Assembly (NCBI GenBank): GCA_937920345.1
Contig: CALGVA010000055.1
Span: 9,493 to 73,492, forward strand
Direction of reading: 5' to 3'
DNA length: 64,000 nucleotides
Source: an uncultured Lachnospiraceae bacterium
Lineage (GTDB): Bacteria > Bacillota > Clostridia > Lachnospirales > Lachnospiraceae
Made by a program: the position numbers and the translations under genes. Below the pieces are notes generated by a model. It had not been told where the DNA came from, searched no databases, and worked only from the letters and a program-made list of their open reading frames with translations. This document shows, in pieces, positions 26,917-36,929 of this stretch (position 1 is the stretch's first letter; every line of letters starts with the position of its first letter).

Positions 26917-28269
26917 TCACGCCGCTTTCCCGCCCCTGATAAACGGATCCCGCCAGAACACCACCAGCAGTTCCGCCACCATAAAGCACCAGATCACGGG
27001 CTCGCATATGATGACAGCCGTATAATGCATTCTGGGAATAAAAAACGCCGTGAACAGTATTTTACCGACCAGTTCGATCACACTGGACAGCACGGGCAGT
27101 ATCTTCTGTCCAATCGCCTGCAGTGCTCTTCTTGTATTATTCAGTATCCCGAGTACAAAATAGAAAGGCGCCACCACCCGCAGATACCACGTGCCGTTAC
27201 GCAAAAGCTCCGCCTCGTCAGAACCGGAGATCCACCGGATCATAGCCGGCGCAGACAGCCAGAGAATCACCGTGATCATGATCGTCACAACAGCAGCATA
27301 CCGGTAAGAATATTTCATGCCCTTACGGATGCGCTCAGGCTGTTTCGCCCCGTAGTTCTGGGACACAAAGGTATTGACAGTCTGCGACATCGCCATAAAA
27401 GGCATCATGCAGAAAGAATACAGTTTCCGCGCCGCCGTATGCGCGGCAATGGTGAGATATCCCAGCCCGTTAATGCCCGATTGCAGGATCACGCTGCCGG
27501 TGGAAACGAAGCACATCATGAAAGCCGACGACAGTCCCTGCGCCGTCATTTCCTGATACAAGGGCATATCAAACTTGAAATTCTCCTTTCGGGGTATCAG
27601 CGCCGGAACCGATTTCGCAATATACACCAGACACAGCAGCACAGAAATGGCCTGCGCGATCACCGTCGCCTCCGCGGCACCGCCAAGTCCTCTGTCCAGA
27701 TTCACGATAAATACATAGTCCAGCACAATGTTGGATACGGATGACAAGATCAGAAAGACAAGCGGCATAAGACTGTTGCCGATCGCCCGCAGCAGTCCGG
27801 CGCAGAGATTATAGGCAAACATCACCACCGTAAACCGCGTGATAATGAGAATATATTCGTATGCCTCCTCCATGATTTCCGGCGGTGTATGCAAAAGCAG
27901 CAGCAGCGGCCGCAGAATCACCTGCGACATCAAAGTAATCATCGTCACCACGACTGCACCGATCAGCACGGAAGCCGCGGCGGAATCCTTTAACAGCTTT
28001 CCGTCACGGGAGCCGAAACAGCGCGCCGCCACAATGGCAAGCCCGCTGCCAAACCCCAGTGCAAACCCGATCAGCAGATCATAGATCGGCGATGCCGCAC
28101 CGATTGCCGCGAGCGCCGTTTCTCCTAAAGTACGCCCGACGATCAGCGTATCAATCGTATTATACAACTGTTGAAATAAGGTAGAGAAAAACATCGGAAT
28201 CGCAAACCGTATCATCGGCATAAAAATATCTCCGGATAAAAAGTCTGCGTCTTTATATTTCTTGAACAT
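26917..28269 (-). CDS. MATE family efflux transporter
   Basis: About 450 residues and 12 membrane helices. The start FLSGDIFMPMIRFAIPMFFS and FQQLYNTIDTLIVGRTLGETALAAIG are classical for MatE proteins of the NorM/DinF group, which export drugs or metabolites with sodium or protons. GGAGAG precedes the ATG at 28269. It follows thiT by 72 bases in the same direction with no clear terminator between, so it may be under the TPP riboswitch. Confidence 0.92.
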   Translation of the reverse strand: MFKKYKDADFLSGDIFMPMIRFAIPMFFSTLFQQLYNTIDTLIVGRTLGETALAAIGAASPIYDLLIGFALGFGSGLAIVAARCFGSRDGKLLKDSAAASVLIGAVVVTMITLMSQVILRPLLLLLHTPPEIMEEAYEYILIITRFTVVMFAYNLCAGLLRAIGNSLMPLVFLILSSVSNIVLDYVFIVNLDRGLGGAAEATVIAQAISVLLCLVYIAKSVPALIPRKENFKFDMPLYQEMTAQGLSSAFMMCFVSTGSVILQSGINGLGYLTIAAHTAARKLYSFCMMPFMAMSQTVNTFVSQNYGAKQPERIRKGMKYSYRYAAVVTIMITVILWLSAPAMIRWISGSDEAELLRNGTWYLRVVAPFYFVLGILNNTRRALQAIGQKILPVLSSVIELVGKILFTAFFIPRMHYTAVIICEPVIWCFMVAELLVVFWRDPFIRGGKAA

Positions 28270-28341
28270 TATAAACTCTCCATTCTGTAACGCCTGCCGC
28301 CGGCACCGCAAGACAGGCGCCCGATGCCTGTATGAGAAACG

Positions 28342-28941
28342 TCATTCTTTCTGCCGGTCCGCTGTCTGTGTCGGTTCCCCGATCTTCTGGCTGGCAAACA
28401 CCTGCCGCCGCAGCGCCGGAATCCTCTGCATAACACCGAGCACCGCCAGATCCACCGCCATGACAGCCAGTACCAGCACGCCGTTAAGCAGCATGGAATA
28501 GATCCATGGATTCACCATGGGCATTCCCAGAAACGTCTCCGGCATATACATGTACCAGATCAGTCCGCCGGACAGCGTCAGCGACACCCATCTTCCGAAG
28601 GAGCCCAGTACAGTTCCCCACAGCCAGCCGAGTTTCCTGCCGGAACCGAAACCGCACAGGAAGACGAGCGTATAAGCCGCCACATAGTCAAGCAGCATGG
28701 ACTGCCATGAAATCGCAATGCCGCCGCCCAGGAAATACTGCAGCACGCCATTGACAAAGCAGCATATCAGTGAATACCCGGTTCCCCAGCGCAGACAGTA
28801 TACCAGAATCGGCACCAGAGCCAGATCAATGGAACCTCCGAACGGAAAGCGGAATATCCGGAAATATCCCAGCACGGTCGCTGCCGCAATCATGATGGCG
28901 CCCTCTGTCAAAGCGCGGATTTTGTTGTTTTTTTGTGTCAT
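28342..28941 (-). CDS. thiT: Thiamine transporter substrate-binding subunit (ECF type)
   Basis: About 199 residues and six helices. GGSIDLALVPILVYCLRWG, SWQSMLLDYVAAY and the aromatic SGGLIWYMYMPE match ThiT, the S-component that binds thiamin and works with the shared ECF energising module encoded elsewhere. The ATG at 28941 has GGAGG 8 bases upstream. The TPP riboswitch and its terminator lie directly in front, giving independent support for the thiamin role. Confidence 0.94.
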   Translation of the reverse strand: MTQKNNKIRALTEGAIMIAAATVLGYFRIFRFPFGGSIDLALVPILVYCLRWGTGYSLICCFVNGVLQYFLGGGIAISWQSMLLDYVAAYTLVFLCGFGSGRKLGWLWGTVLGSFGRWVSLTLSGGLIWYMYMPETFLGMPMVNPWIYSMLLNGVLVLAVMAVDLAVLGVMQRIPALRRQVFASQKIGEPTQTADRQKE

Positions 28942-28955
28942 AGTCGTTTCCTCCA

Positions 28956-28995
28956 TAAAAAAATGTACCGCATGCATTCAGGCATAACGCGGTAC
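28956..28995 (-). terminator. Riboswitch-controlled intrinsic terminator before thiT
   Basis: Minus strand: GTACCGC (28989-28995) pairs with GCGGTAC (28965-28971), followed by A and seven T (28957-28963), immediately before the thiT ribosome site. When TPP is bound this hairpin should form and stop transcription. Confidence 0.85.
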
Positions 28996-29065
28996 GAGAA
29001 AAAACGACACCTATAATATCAGGCACACGGCCACAGTCCGGCTCACGGTCGAACTGTGACGTCGA

Positions 29066-29166
29066 ATATTCTTCCTACGCCGGCATTACCCGGATCAGGT
29101 TCTAGGGACCGGAGACGGCACTACGCCTCTGCATCTCAGCCGGACTTGCGTCCAGCGCCCCTGTTA
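29066..29166 (-). promoter_or_regulatory. TPP riboswitch (THI element)
   Basis: The minus strand carries the conserved core: GGGGCGC at the start, CCGGCTGAGATGCAGAGG, then GAACCTGATCCGGGTAATGC followed by CGGCGTAGGAA. GGCTGAGA (29134-29141) and the CTGATC/GGGTAATGCC parts are the pyrimidine- and pyrophosphate-binding helices. It precedes thiT, whose product imports thiamin. Confidence 0.97.
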
Positions 29167-29251
29167 TTCTGTTGCACTACGGTCTATTTATATATACTAC
29201 ACTTTCGTATTTTTGGCAAGCCATGTATGTTTTTTGGATATAACCGTTTCG

Positions 29252-31015
29252 TTAAAAGGTCTCGAAAATAGAGATTCCTGTCTGCAGTGTCTCTGCGATT
29301 CTCTGATTCTCCTGCATTTGTCTGCTGATCGTCTCCATATCGCGCACCAGCCCCTGCGTGCTGGATGCCGCGCCGTTGACACCCTTGGCGCCCTCACCAA
29401 TAGCAAGTGTTATGGAACCAATAGACGCTGCAATTTCATCCATGGTCTGTTTTAAGTCGTCCGTCTTATCCGTAAATTCGTTCATCACACCTTCTATGTA
29501 AGAAGCGCTCTCCCGATATTGCGCCCCGCTTTGGACAAAAGCCTCTAATTCCGGAAGTATGGACTCTTTCAGAAACGCGATCAGGTTATTTGCGTTGTCC
29601 GCCAGATTATATACCGCGCCTGTCACAATCACGTTGGTATCCTGAATCCTGTTGGCAGCTTCCTTGCTGGATTCCGCCAACTGGCGGATCTCCTCCGCCA
29701 CAACGCCGAATCCCCTGCCTGCTTCTCCGGCTCTCGCCGCCTCAATGGATGCATTCAGGGCCAGCAGATTAGTCTTACCGGAAATACTGAGAATATCATT
29801 GGTAAGACTGTCAACCTGATCTACGTTTTTGCTGTCTTCAATCGCCTCATTCAGAACCGACAGAATCTCTGATATGCGGACACCGCTCTCCTCCATATAA
29901 GTCCTTGCACGGGATTCCATCTGCGCCGCATTTGCACGCATCTGTTTCGTATAATCATTGATGTTGGTTGATTTTGAAGCAATTTCCTCTACCTCTGTCC
30001 GAACTGCCTCCGCACTCTGGTTAATGACACCTGCGGAAACGCCCACCTCATTCATGGTGGCTGCCAGTTCCTCCGTCACCGCAGACAGATCAGCCGCGCT
30101 GTCATTGGAATTTTTTACACTCTCCTGCACGCCCATGACAACATCTTCCATCCGGCGTGTATTCACGATGATCATCTTCAGAATCTCCTGCAGCTTGCCT
30201 ATAAAAGTATTGATCCCGCGTCCCAGATCGGCGATCTCATCATTTGTATTGATCGTGATACGCTGCGTAAGATCTCCTTTTCCCTGATCCAGTCCGGCAA
30301 TGATGGCACTGATCTCGCTCTTGGCGCCGGCCACGGGTCTGACCACGCGCCTGAGCACCATACGCAGCGCAATCATCAGGGCAAAAATACTGATCACCGC
30401 AATGATACCGTTGATGAGAACCGCACTGTAATAGTCCCTGCGCAGATCCGCTCTGGCCGCTTCGGAACCGCTCCTTGCATTCTCATTCAAATCGGAAACA
30501 GCCTGCTGAATGTGATTCGAATACTGCGCGATCTCTCCGTTTGCCAGTTCAAAAGCCGCCTTATTATTACCGGCAGCGCTGTAACCGAACAAAGTCACGA
30601 TAGCGTATTTCAGGTTTTCATACTCCGATACGATCATCTCATAGTCTGCGGCTTCCTCCGCGGAGACAGTACGACCGTACGCTCCAAGCATATCATCCAG
30701 CAGCGCCTCCTCCGTGCGGACAGAATCCACCAGTGAGATCATCGTATCCAGATCCGTCGCTATGATATGGGATAATGCCAGCGAATGCAGTTTCTGCATT
30801 TCCCTTTGTATATTGCTCAAATCGGAAATACCGGTCATATAATCATCCGCGATCTTAGAAGCCGTGCTGTTTACATTCTGTATGTTGCGAACCGCTATAA
30901 TATTAGAAGAAATACAGACAAAGCTCAGCACAAAGATCGGAATAAGTGTCAGAACTTTAATACTGATACGCGGTTTCATTTTTGCTGTTTGATTCTCTAT
31001 ATTTGCCATGCTCAT
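29252..31015 (-). CDS. Methyl-accepting chemotaxis protein
   Basis: About 587 residues. Transmembrane segment 1 is at about 17-38 (VLTLIPIFVLSFVCISSNII), then a four-helix-bundle sensor domain (about 40-200), transmembrane segment 2 (LINGIIAVISIFALMIALRM), HAMP, and the MCP signalling domain with LLALNASIEAARAGEAGRGF, the conserved hairpin tip that contacts CheA/CheW. The ATG at 31015 follows AGGGAAGG. It lies 68 bases behind an orphan sugar-binding lipoprotein gene in the same direction. No cheA/cheW genes are in the window. Confidence 0.95.
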   Translation of the reverse strand: MSMANIENQTAKMKPRISIKVLTLIPIFVLSFVCISSNIIAVRNIQNVNSTASKIADDYMTGISDLSNIQREMQKLHSLALSHIIATDLDTMISLVDSVRTEEALLDDMLGAYGRTVSAEEAADYEMIVSEYENLKYAIVTLFGYSAAGNNKAAFELANGEIAQYSNHIQQAVSDLNENARSGSEAARADLRRDYYSAVLINGIIAVISIFALMIALRMVLRRVVRPVAGAKSEISAIIAGLDQGKGDLTQRITINTNDEIADLGRGINTFIGKLQEILKMIIVNTRRMEDVVMGVQESVKNSNDSAADLSAVTEELAATMNEVGVSAGVINQSAEAVRTEVEEIASKSTNINDYTKQMRANAAQMESRARTYMEESGVRISEILSVLNEAIEDSKNVDQVDSLTNDILSISGKTNLLALNASIEAARAGEAGRGFGVVAEEIRQLAESSKEAANRIQDTNVIVTGAVYNLADNANNLIAFLKESILPELEAFVQSGAQYRESASYIEGVMNEFTDKTDDLKQTMDEIAASIGSITLAIGEGAKGVNGAASSTQGLVRDMETISRQMQENQRIAETLQTGISIFETF

Positions 31016-31083
31016 CCATCCTTCCCTCATACTGATCATCCATGTCAGAGCAGTTTACTGCGATGACACGCGATGCGTAAGTC

Positions 31084-32355
31084 CTATTCCGCCGTAGAAG
31101 CCGTGATACCTGCTGTCAGATTATCCATCAATTCCTGCAGATCCATATCTTTCGGATTGCCGGCAATCATCGTATCTGCAAACTCTGTGCAGGCATTCCA
31201 GTACTTGTTACCCACACGCTGCAAATTCCCGTGATGTGACTGATCCAGAATCGCCTGTACGGCCGGAATCCGGGAAGCCGCATCCGAAGCCGCCGCTTTG
31301 TTATTGGCCGGCACCTGATTCTTCTGTACGAAACGCAGTGTCTGATTCTCCTCGTTCGTCAGCCAGTCCGCCAGTTTCATGGCCCAGTCCTTATGCGCAG
31401 AGTAAGCGTTTACTCCCATCATCTTATAGCCTGTGAAAGAGGACATCTGAATCTGCTGTCCGGCACAGGTAAACGTAGGGAGTTTCACCGCGCCATAGTC
31501 CTCGCCCCATACCTCTTTGATCTGGGTGGCGTTCCAGGTACCGCTGACCCCGGCAATCACACTGCCCTCCTGTGCCTTGGCAATAAACTCTCCATCCGCA
31601 TTACAGGAAAAAGCCGGACTGGCGGTAAAATTCAGAATAGACTGTGCAACGTCCACCCCTTTTACCGCACCCTCCGCATTATTCCAATTACAGTAATTGG
31701 TTATGCCGTCCTCATTGATGCCAAGCTCCAGTCCCGTCTGTCCGAAAAAAGCATACAGATACCAGCCGGAAGTGAGTTCCATGGAAATCTGCTTACCCGC
31801 ACTCTCCGCCACGGCAAGAATGCCGTCCAGAGTCTTCACATCCTCCGGTGTAAAATAATTTTTATCATAATAAAGGAAATAGCCGTTGTCTGCCGTATAG
31901 GGAAATGCATAGAGAGTCCCCTGATAGGACGCGGCGGCAATTGACTCCGCCACATTCGCGGACGAAACCGCCTCCGCATTGTCTACAGGCGCCAGAACCC
32001 CGGCTGCCATCAGCCTTGAAAACTGATCGTCGGGAAAAGAAAACACATCCCCGGCACTGTGAATGTCACCCAGAATCATATCGCTCGTGCCGGAATCCGG
32101 CTGCGGCACCAGACTGATTTCGAAATCCGCCTGGTCAGCATAGTGTTCCCTGAAAGAAGTGATCATCCCGTTCAACATGTCAAAATCGCTTTCCTCCGCC
32201 CAGACCGTCAAAGTTACCGGGCCGGTCTGCGCCGCCTCCGGTTCCTGCGTATTGACGCTCTGCGTCTGTCCATTGGTCGCTGTAGTGGAGCAGCCGGTCA
32301 AAATCGCAGCAGCAGCGACGGCACAGGCTCCCTGTTTCCAAAATATCTTTTTCAC
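31084..32355 (-). CDS. Orphan sugar-type extracellular solute-binding lipoprotein
   Basis: 423 residues. The signal peptide MKKIFWKQGACAVAAAAILTG ends in the lipobox LTGCS, so it should be lipid-anchored outside the membrane. The rest is a family 1 (maltose-type) binding protein: VTLTVWAEESDFDMLNGMI, YAFPYTADNGYFLYYDKNYF, GSVIAGVSGTWNA and LADWLTNEENQTLRF. No ABC permease or ATPase gene adjoins it. The next gene is a chemoreceptor, which suggests ligand capture for sensing. It starts with GTG at 32355, GGAGG upstream. Confidence 0.93.
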   Translation of the reverse strand: MKKIFWKQGACAVAAAAILTGCSTTATNGQTQSVNTQEPEAAQTGPVTLTVWAEESDFDMLNGMITSFREHYADQADFEISLVPQPDSGTSDMILGDIHSAGDVFSFPDDQFSRLMAAGVLAPVDNAEAVSSANVAESIAAASYQGTLYAFPYTADNGYFLYYDKNYFTPEDVKTLDGILAVAESAGKQISMELTSGWYLYAFFGQTGLELGINEDGITNYCNWNNAEGAVKGVDVAQSILNFTASPAFSCNADGEFIAKAQEGSVIAGVSGTWNATQIKEVWGEDYGAVKLPTFTCAGQQIQMSSFTGYKMMGVNAYSAHKDWAMKLADWLTNEENQTLRFVQKNQVPANNKAAASDAASRIPAVQAILDQSHHGNLQRVGNKYWNACTEFADTMIAGNPKDMDLQELMDNLTAGITASTAE

Positions 32356-32557
32356 CTTTTCTGCCTCCGGTAATTTAATGTATATATTCTTGTCTGTACG
32401 ATAGATACCGTACTTCAGGTTTCAAACGACAATATAAGCATATTGCCGCTGTCAAAACCGTATTGATTTTACCATATTTCATCAAAAGATACAATAACCG
32501 CAGCGCCCATGCAGCCCGTCCGCAAAACATAACAGAATAACCGCCACAGCCCGCATT

Positions 32558-34057
32558 TCAATCCTTCGTTATATATGGCAGACTCCCCGGATCGACCGTG
32601 CACTTCTTCCCCTGCCATGTGATCACAAGCGGCCGCAGCCCGTACTCGCTGATCCGGTACCCCTCGGCTGTCAGGACGACGGTAAACTCCGCCATGCCGC
32701 CCCTGACACAGGATTTCTCCGCCTGCGCGCTGATATAGTTACCGATGGAATAATATACCAGCATCTCATGGCCGCTGTCATCCCGAAGCAGTTCACAGGG
32801 CTGCAGTGCATGCGGATGCGTGCCGACCGTCACATCCACCCCGCATTCCAGAAAAATCTGTGTCCATTTCTTCTGAAACGCATCCGGTTCCTCCGCGTAC
32901 TCCGTCCCCCAATGGACAAAAACCGCCACGATATCACTTTCCGCCTTTGCCATACTGATATCCGTCCGGATCTGCTCCTCGTCCTCCAGCAGATGTACTG
33001 CGTTCGAATTCTGTGCCGGAATCTGTATTCCGTTCGTGCCGTAGGTATAGTTCAGCAGCGCTATTCTGATCCCATTTCTGACAATGATGTCATATGGATG
33101 ATATTCTATCTCGCCAGCACCCTGTATCCCCACACATATGACGCCTGTGTCATCAAAAAAACGCTTCGTGAAATCAACACCTGTCATACCCTGATCCAGC
33201 GCGTGGTTTGTCGCACACGTGACCACATCAAATCCGGCATCCGATATGGACTCCCCCACCTGCACCGGCGTGCCGAACTGCGGATAACCGCCGTACCTCG
33301 CCGGGTCATCCGTGAGCGGCGTCTCCTGATTAATGACAGATATGTCGCTTTGTGCAATGATATCTTCTATATTTTCATATAAAAAAGAAAAATCCCCATC
33401 ATTATGTAAACCATATTGATAAATCGGCTCATGAATCAGATTGTCTCCAAACGCAACAAATGACACACTTGTCGCTTCCCTCGTAAATCCCCATGAGTCC
33501 CAGAACCAGCAAGTCAGTTCTCCTTTCCTGTCCGTTAGAAGCAGTCTGTTATCCGGTGCTCCCTTATCTTCTCTCCTGCCTGCATACGCTGCTCTGCTGC
33601 CTGCCCGAATCTCACACACCTCAAACCCGATATCGGACGCCATCCATTTTGTCTTCACTTTTTCTCCGTTGCATTCATAGACGGCGATATGCTGCGACCA
33701 CCTCTGTTCATCGCGCTCCACCCAGAACGGCCTGCTCCTGCCGTACTTTCCGATTCTCCAGCACAACAGGATCAGTTCGTCCTGCCCGTCATTGTCGATA
33801 TCGTTTACCTGCGCCTGCTGAACCTTAAGTCCTTTCGGGGAAGTCCAGATCACCTGATCATCCTTGCGTACCTGCACCCTTCTATGTGTAAGGACCGCCT
33901 CGTACTGCCCGGACGTATCCTGCAGCGTTCCGTTCTCCCACCCAATCCACCCCGGCAGAAAGACACCGCCTTGCCACAGCATATACAAAGCGGCGCCGGT
34001 ACATACCAGCGCCATAATGCCATATAGGCATTTTCTGAGTTTTCGTCCCACATTCAT
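32558..34057 (-). CDS. CapA family protein with N-terminal FG-GAP-like part
   Basis: 499 residues. A membrane anchor (about residues 9-27) is followed by a beta-rich segment containing NDIDNDGQDELILLCW, a calcium-binding FG-GAP/VCBS-like motif. From about residue 195 comes the CapA metallophosphatase-like domain: FVAFGDNLIHEPIY, INQETPL, VVTCATNHALDQG, VFVHWGTEYAEEP, GTHPHALQP and YYSIGNYI. CapA proteins take part in poly-gamma-glutamate capsule synthesis, but many members act on other polymers. It is the next gene after the DUF3160 lipoprotein on the same strand. Confidence 0.9.
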   Translation of the reverse strand: MNVGRKLRKCLYGIMALVCTGAALYMLWQGGVFLPGWIGWENGTLQDTSGQYEAVLTHRRVQVRKDDQVIWTSPKGLKVQQAQVNDIDNDGQDELILLCWRIGKYGRSRPFWVERDEQRWSQHIAVYECNGEKVKTKWMASDIGFEVCEIRAGSRAAYAGRREDKGAPDNRLLLTDRKGELTCWFWDSWGFTREATSVSFVAFGDNLIHEPIYQYGLHNDGDFSFLYENIEDIIAQSDISVINQETPLTDDPARYGGYPQFGTPVQVGESISDAGFDVVTCATNHALDQGMTGVDFTKRFFDDTGVICVGIQGAGEIEYHPYDIIVRNGIRIALLNYTYGTNGIQIPAQNSNAVHLLEDEEQIRTDISMAKAESDIVAVFVHWGTEYAEEPDAFQKKWTQIFLECGVDVTVGTHPHALQPCELLRDDSGHEMLVYYSIGNYISAQAEKSCVRGGMAEFTVVLTAEGYRISEYGLRPLVITWQGKKCTVDPGSLPYITKD

Positions 34058-34092
34058 GATACATTTCCCAATCGTTCAAAAAGTAAAACCGT

Positions 34093-34225
34093 GCGGAGAA
34101 TGCCTGCATCCCGCATAGCTGTGTCACGCGGAGAAATGCACGTTTTTTTTGCATTTCTCTGGTATGAAGCTTTAGATTTTCTTAGGCAGCGTTCTTCAGA
34201 TGCCTTAGAAAATCTCTTCATACTA
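34093..34225. repeat. Stop-codon-abutting structured repeat, copy 3
   Basis: A hairpin GAGAAATGCA (34131-34140) / TGCATTTCTC (34150-34159), then an outer stem GTATGAAG (34162-34169) / CTTCATAC (34216-34223) enclosing a 14-base inner stem (34175-34188 / 34201-34214, one mismatch). In mRNA sense it begins at the TAG of the DUF3160 gene. A second GGAGAATGCC half lies at 34095-34104 without its partner. Confidence 0.7.
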
Positions 34226-36517
34226 TTCCCAATCATAAATCACCCGATGGCTCTTCGTCCATTCCGGGTGTCCGGTTGGCGGATTGCTCTCCCACGTTCC
34301 ATCGTCATTCTGCTGGATTCCCATCATCTGACGCCACTTCGTATCCGTCAGACGGTCTTCCAGCGGCCACCGGAACTGGTAGAAAGAGTATACACTGCCG
34401 CTCGCGATCTTCACCTTGCCGTCCACTTTCACCACCACATAAATAATAGAAGGATCTCCGGTACCCGCTTCCAGCACTTCGCCATTCGGGTTCGTCGCAA
34501 TATCGACCACCAGCGCCGCCGGCGCCTCCTGCGTATATGCCCCTTCTCCGCCGGTTACATCCTTGACCGCTTCCAGCCAGAAATGCTCAATATTTCCGCC
34601 ATAGCTTCTGATAAATTCATATTCATCATCCGTCAGCGTCTCATCCCGAAGTTCCTTCCTGGATATTTCTAACAGCCGTCCTGCAATCAGGGACAGCCGG
34701 GACAGGTTTTCCTCTTCCTCCGCACTGAGCATGCCGTAGTTGCGCAGTCCCTGCGCCGTCAGGTCGGACAGATTCTGAAAGCGCAGCCACACCAGCGGTT
34801 CCGGCTCCACATATCCTCTGTCGTCCGCATTTTCATCATACGCGTCTCCCATCTCCGCCATGACCTGCTTACTGTACAGAACCGTATCATGCTTCAACTC
34901 CGTGAAACTTCCCGCAAAACACTCCAGATTCTTTTTCTGCCACGCATCACTCTGCATAAACACCGGATATCCCTCGCCCTTCACCGTAAGCAGCGGGCGA
35001 AGCGTATTCAGCCAGCCGGAATACAGGCTCGCCGACCACATTTCCTTATTTTCCGCGGCCAGAGCGGTTCTGAGTTGTTCCATATGTTCCATGTAGCCAG
35101 GATAATCTGTCGCGCCTTCCTCTTCCAGAATGCCAAGCGCCGTGTCGCTTCCCAGTGCCGCCGGCACGTCCAGCACATCCGGCAGCATACGTTTCTCCCC
35201 ATCGTCAGTCGCTTTGACGCTGCTGTACACCAACCGCTGCATGACCGCCCCATCGATTGTGAACCGCTGCCCCATAAACCGGAAGCCCGGCACCACATTG
35301 TTCTCGCCGTCCCTGATCACCAGCGAATTGATAAAGGGCGTGCGCAGATCTGCCGACATGGTATGAAAACGGTCAAAAGCCTCCTTACTGTCTTTCAGGT
35401 CCTCCAGAGAAACCTTTTCCCCGTACACCTCCTGCATAAGCGGAACATACTCATACACGCCCGCATCGTCGCTTGCGCCTGAGAAGAAGGAAGTCACCTC
35501 ATAGACGGAACCCCATAGGTCATAAGCTGTCTGATCCTCCGAAAGCATAAATGACATCAGAAGCGCACTCCGGTCCATCTCCTCGCTCTCCTGTCTGAAA
35601 TGGATTCGCCCGTACCACATCATGGCGCGGAAATACCGCTCCAGCTCTTCATCGCCCTCATAATAGCCGCGCGGTTTATACTGGCTGTAGTCCTCCATCC
35701 TGTCCGTCAGACCGTCGTAAATCATGGATTCGCCAACCCCTTCGGCCGCATTTATTTTTTCCAGTTCATATTCCACGATCTCCTTCACATCGCCGTTTAC
35801 CTGCACCTGATCGTCCAGCAGCTTCGCACCCACCGTGAAGAACGCCACATTGCGTTTCGCCGCCTCTTCCCACTCGCTGCCCTTTAATCCATCATACGCT
35901 GCCAGACTGTCCTCCAGCATCCTCTCGCCAAGCTGCTGCAGACAGTCCGTCAGATATCCCTTTTCCACTTTTTTCAGAAGATAAGAGAAATATAAATGAT
36001 AAGTATGCATGAGCGAATCCACCGTCACGAAATTTGCTTTCGGTTCATACCTGTTCATTTCGTAGATCTCAAAAAACTCCCTGCCGGCGTCGCCGAACAC
36101 GACAAAGCCGTTCTGCGAAAGCTTCTCCCGCTGCTCGTCATCCAGATAGAACTGATACAGATTGTCGATATTGCTCAGATCCGGCGCAATCGTATAGGGC
36201 TCCACACAGGGCGTCACGCCGATGTCCTCATCTGCCGCCGCATTTTTCACGGCAAACGGGCCGTTGAATGTGGGAAAAAAAGGTGCCCCGTCTTCCACCG
36301 TATCTGCGTCGGTCTGCTCCCGCTGCTCTGCCGGGTCACCGGCCGCCTGCTCCGTATCGTCTCCCGGCTCCTCCACGGGTACAGCCTCCGGCTCATCCGC
36401 TTCGCTTTCCGTCCACACTTCCCCCTCACCGCTGTTTCTGTCCTGTCCGCCGCAGCCGCCGAGTGTGCCCGCTGTCAGAACAATAACCAGTAATAACGCG
36501 ATACCTTTTCTTCTCAT
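34223..36517 (-). CDS. DUF3160 lipoprotein
   Basis: About 764 residues. The signal peptide has the lipobox GTLGGCGG, followed by an acidic low-complexity stretch of about 60 residues (EADEPEAVPVEEPGDDTEQA). The main part matches DUF3160: LYQFYLDDEQREKLSQNGFV, NFVTVDSLMHTYHLYF, and the C-terminal EAGTGDPSIIYVVVKVDGKV. Its function is unknown; it is exported and lipid-anchored. The ATG at 36517 is preceded by AAGGGG. It is upstream of CapA on the same strand, which suggests a surface-polymer role. Confidence 0.88.
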   Translation of the reverse strand: MRRKGIALLLVIVLTAGTLGGCGGQDRNSGEGEVWTESEADEPEAVPVEEPGDDTEQAAGDPAEQREQTDADTVEDGAPFFPTFNGPFAVKNAAADEDIGVTPCVEPYTIAPDLSNIDNLYQFYLDDEQREKLSQNGFVVFGDAGREFFEIYEMNRYEPKANFVTVDSLMHTYHLYFSYLLKKVEKGYLTDCLQQLGERMLEDSLAAYDGLKGSEWEEAAKRNVAFFTVGAKLLDDQVQVNGDVKEIVEYELEKINAAEGVGESMIYDGLTDRMEDYSQYKPRGYYEGDEELERYFRAMMWYGRIHFRQESEEMDRSALLMSFMLSEDQTAYDLWGSVYEVTSFFSGASDDAGVYEYVPLMQEVYGEKVSLEDLKDSKEAFDRFHTMSADLRTPFINSLVIRDGENNVVPGFRFMGQRFTIDGAVMQRLVYSSVKATDDGEKRMLPDVLDVPAALGSDTALGILEEEGATDYPGYMEHMEQLRTALAAENKEMWSASLYSGWLNTLRPLLTVKGEGYPVFMQSDAWQKKNLECFAGSFTELKHDTVLYSKQVMAEMGDAYDENADDRGYVEPEPLVWLRFQNLSDLTAQGLRNYGMLSAEEEENLSRLSLIAGRLLEISRKELRDETLTDDEYEFIRSYGGNIEHFWLEAVKDVTGGEGAYTQEAPAALVVDIATNPNGEVLEAGTGDPSIIYVVVKVDGKVKIASGSVYSFYQFRWPLEDRLTDTKWRQMMGIQQNDDGTWESNPPTGHPEWTKSHRVIYDWE

Positions 36518-36929
36518 CCTCCGATTCCCCTTATCCTTTCTTCTATGCTCTTTCCCCTTGCCATAGTCCGTTTCTATGATAGCATACTTTCTGCCGTGCA
36601 TCTATTTCTACTACGTCGAAACTTTCCTAACTTTCCTGATACAGATCCGCCACGGCTGCCGCTCATACCGGATTATTGTAAATGCATGCGAAATCCGGCG
36701 CGGATATGAATGATAACCGGAAATGCTACGCACCGTAGCGCCTGAACAGCAAATGCAACCCGCACATGCTTGCAGTGTATGTCATCGTTCTCTACACTGG
36801 TACGAGATGAAGCCGCTTTGCATCTTTATCTCATTTATTCCACGCAGGAGAATCCCTGTAATACGACATGCTCCACAGCGCCTGGAAATCACACAATGTT
36901 TCGAAAAAATTTTAAGGAGACAGGATATT

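Noticed and set aside
36723..36929. Open frame continuing upstream of the interrupted ABC ATPase
   Set aside because: In frame, but with low-quality composition; the ATG at 36930 with AAGGAG and the family N-terminus mark the true start. The gap 36518-36929 otherwise shows nothing convincing.
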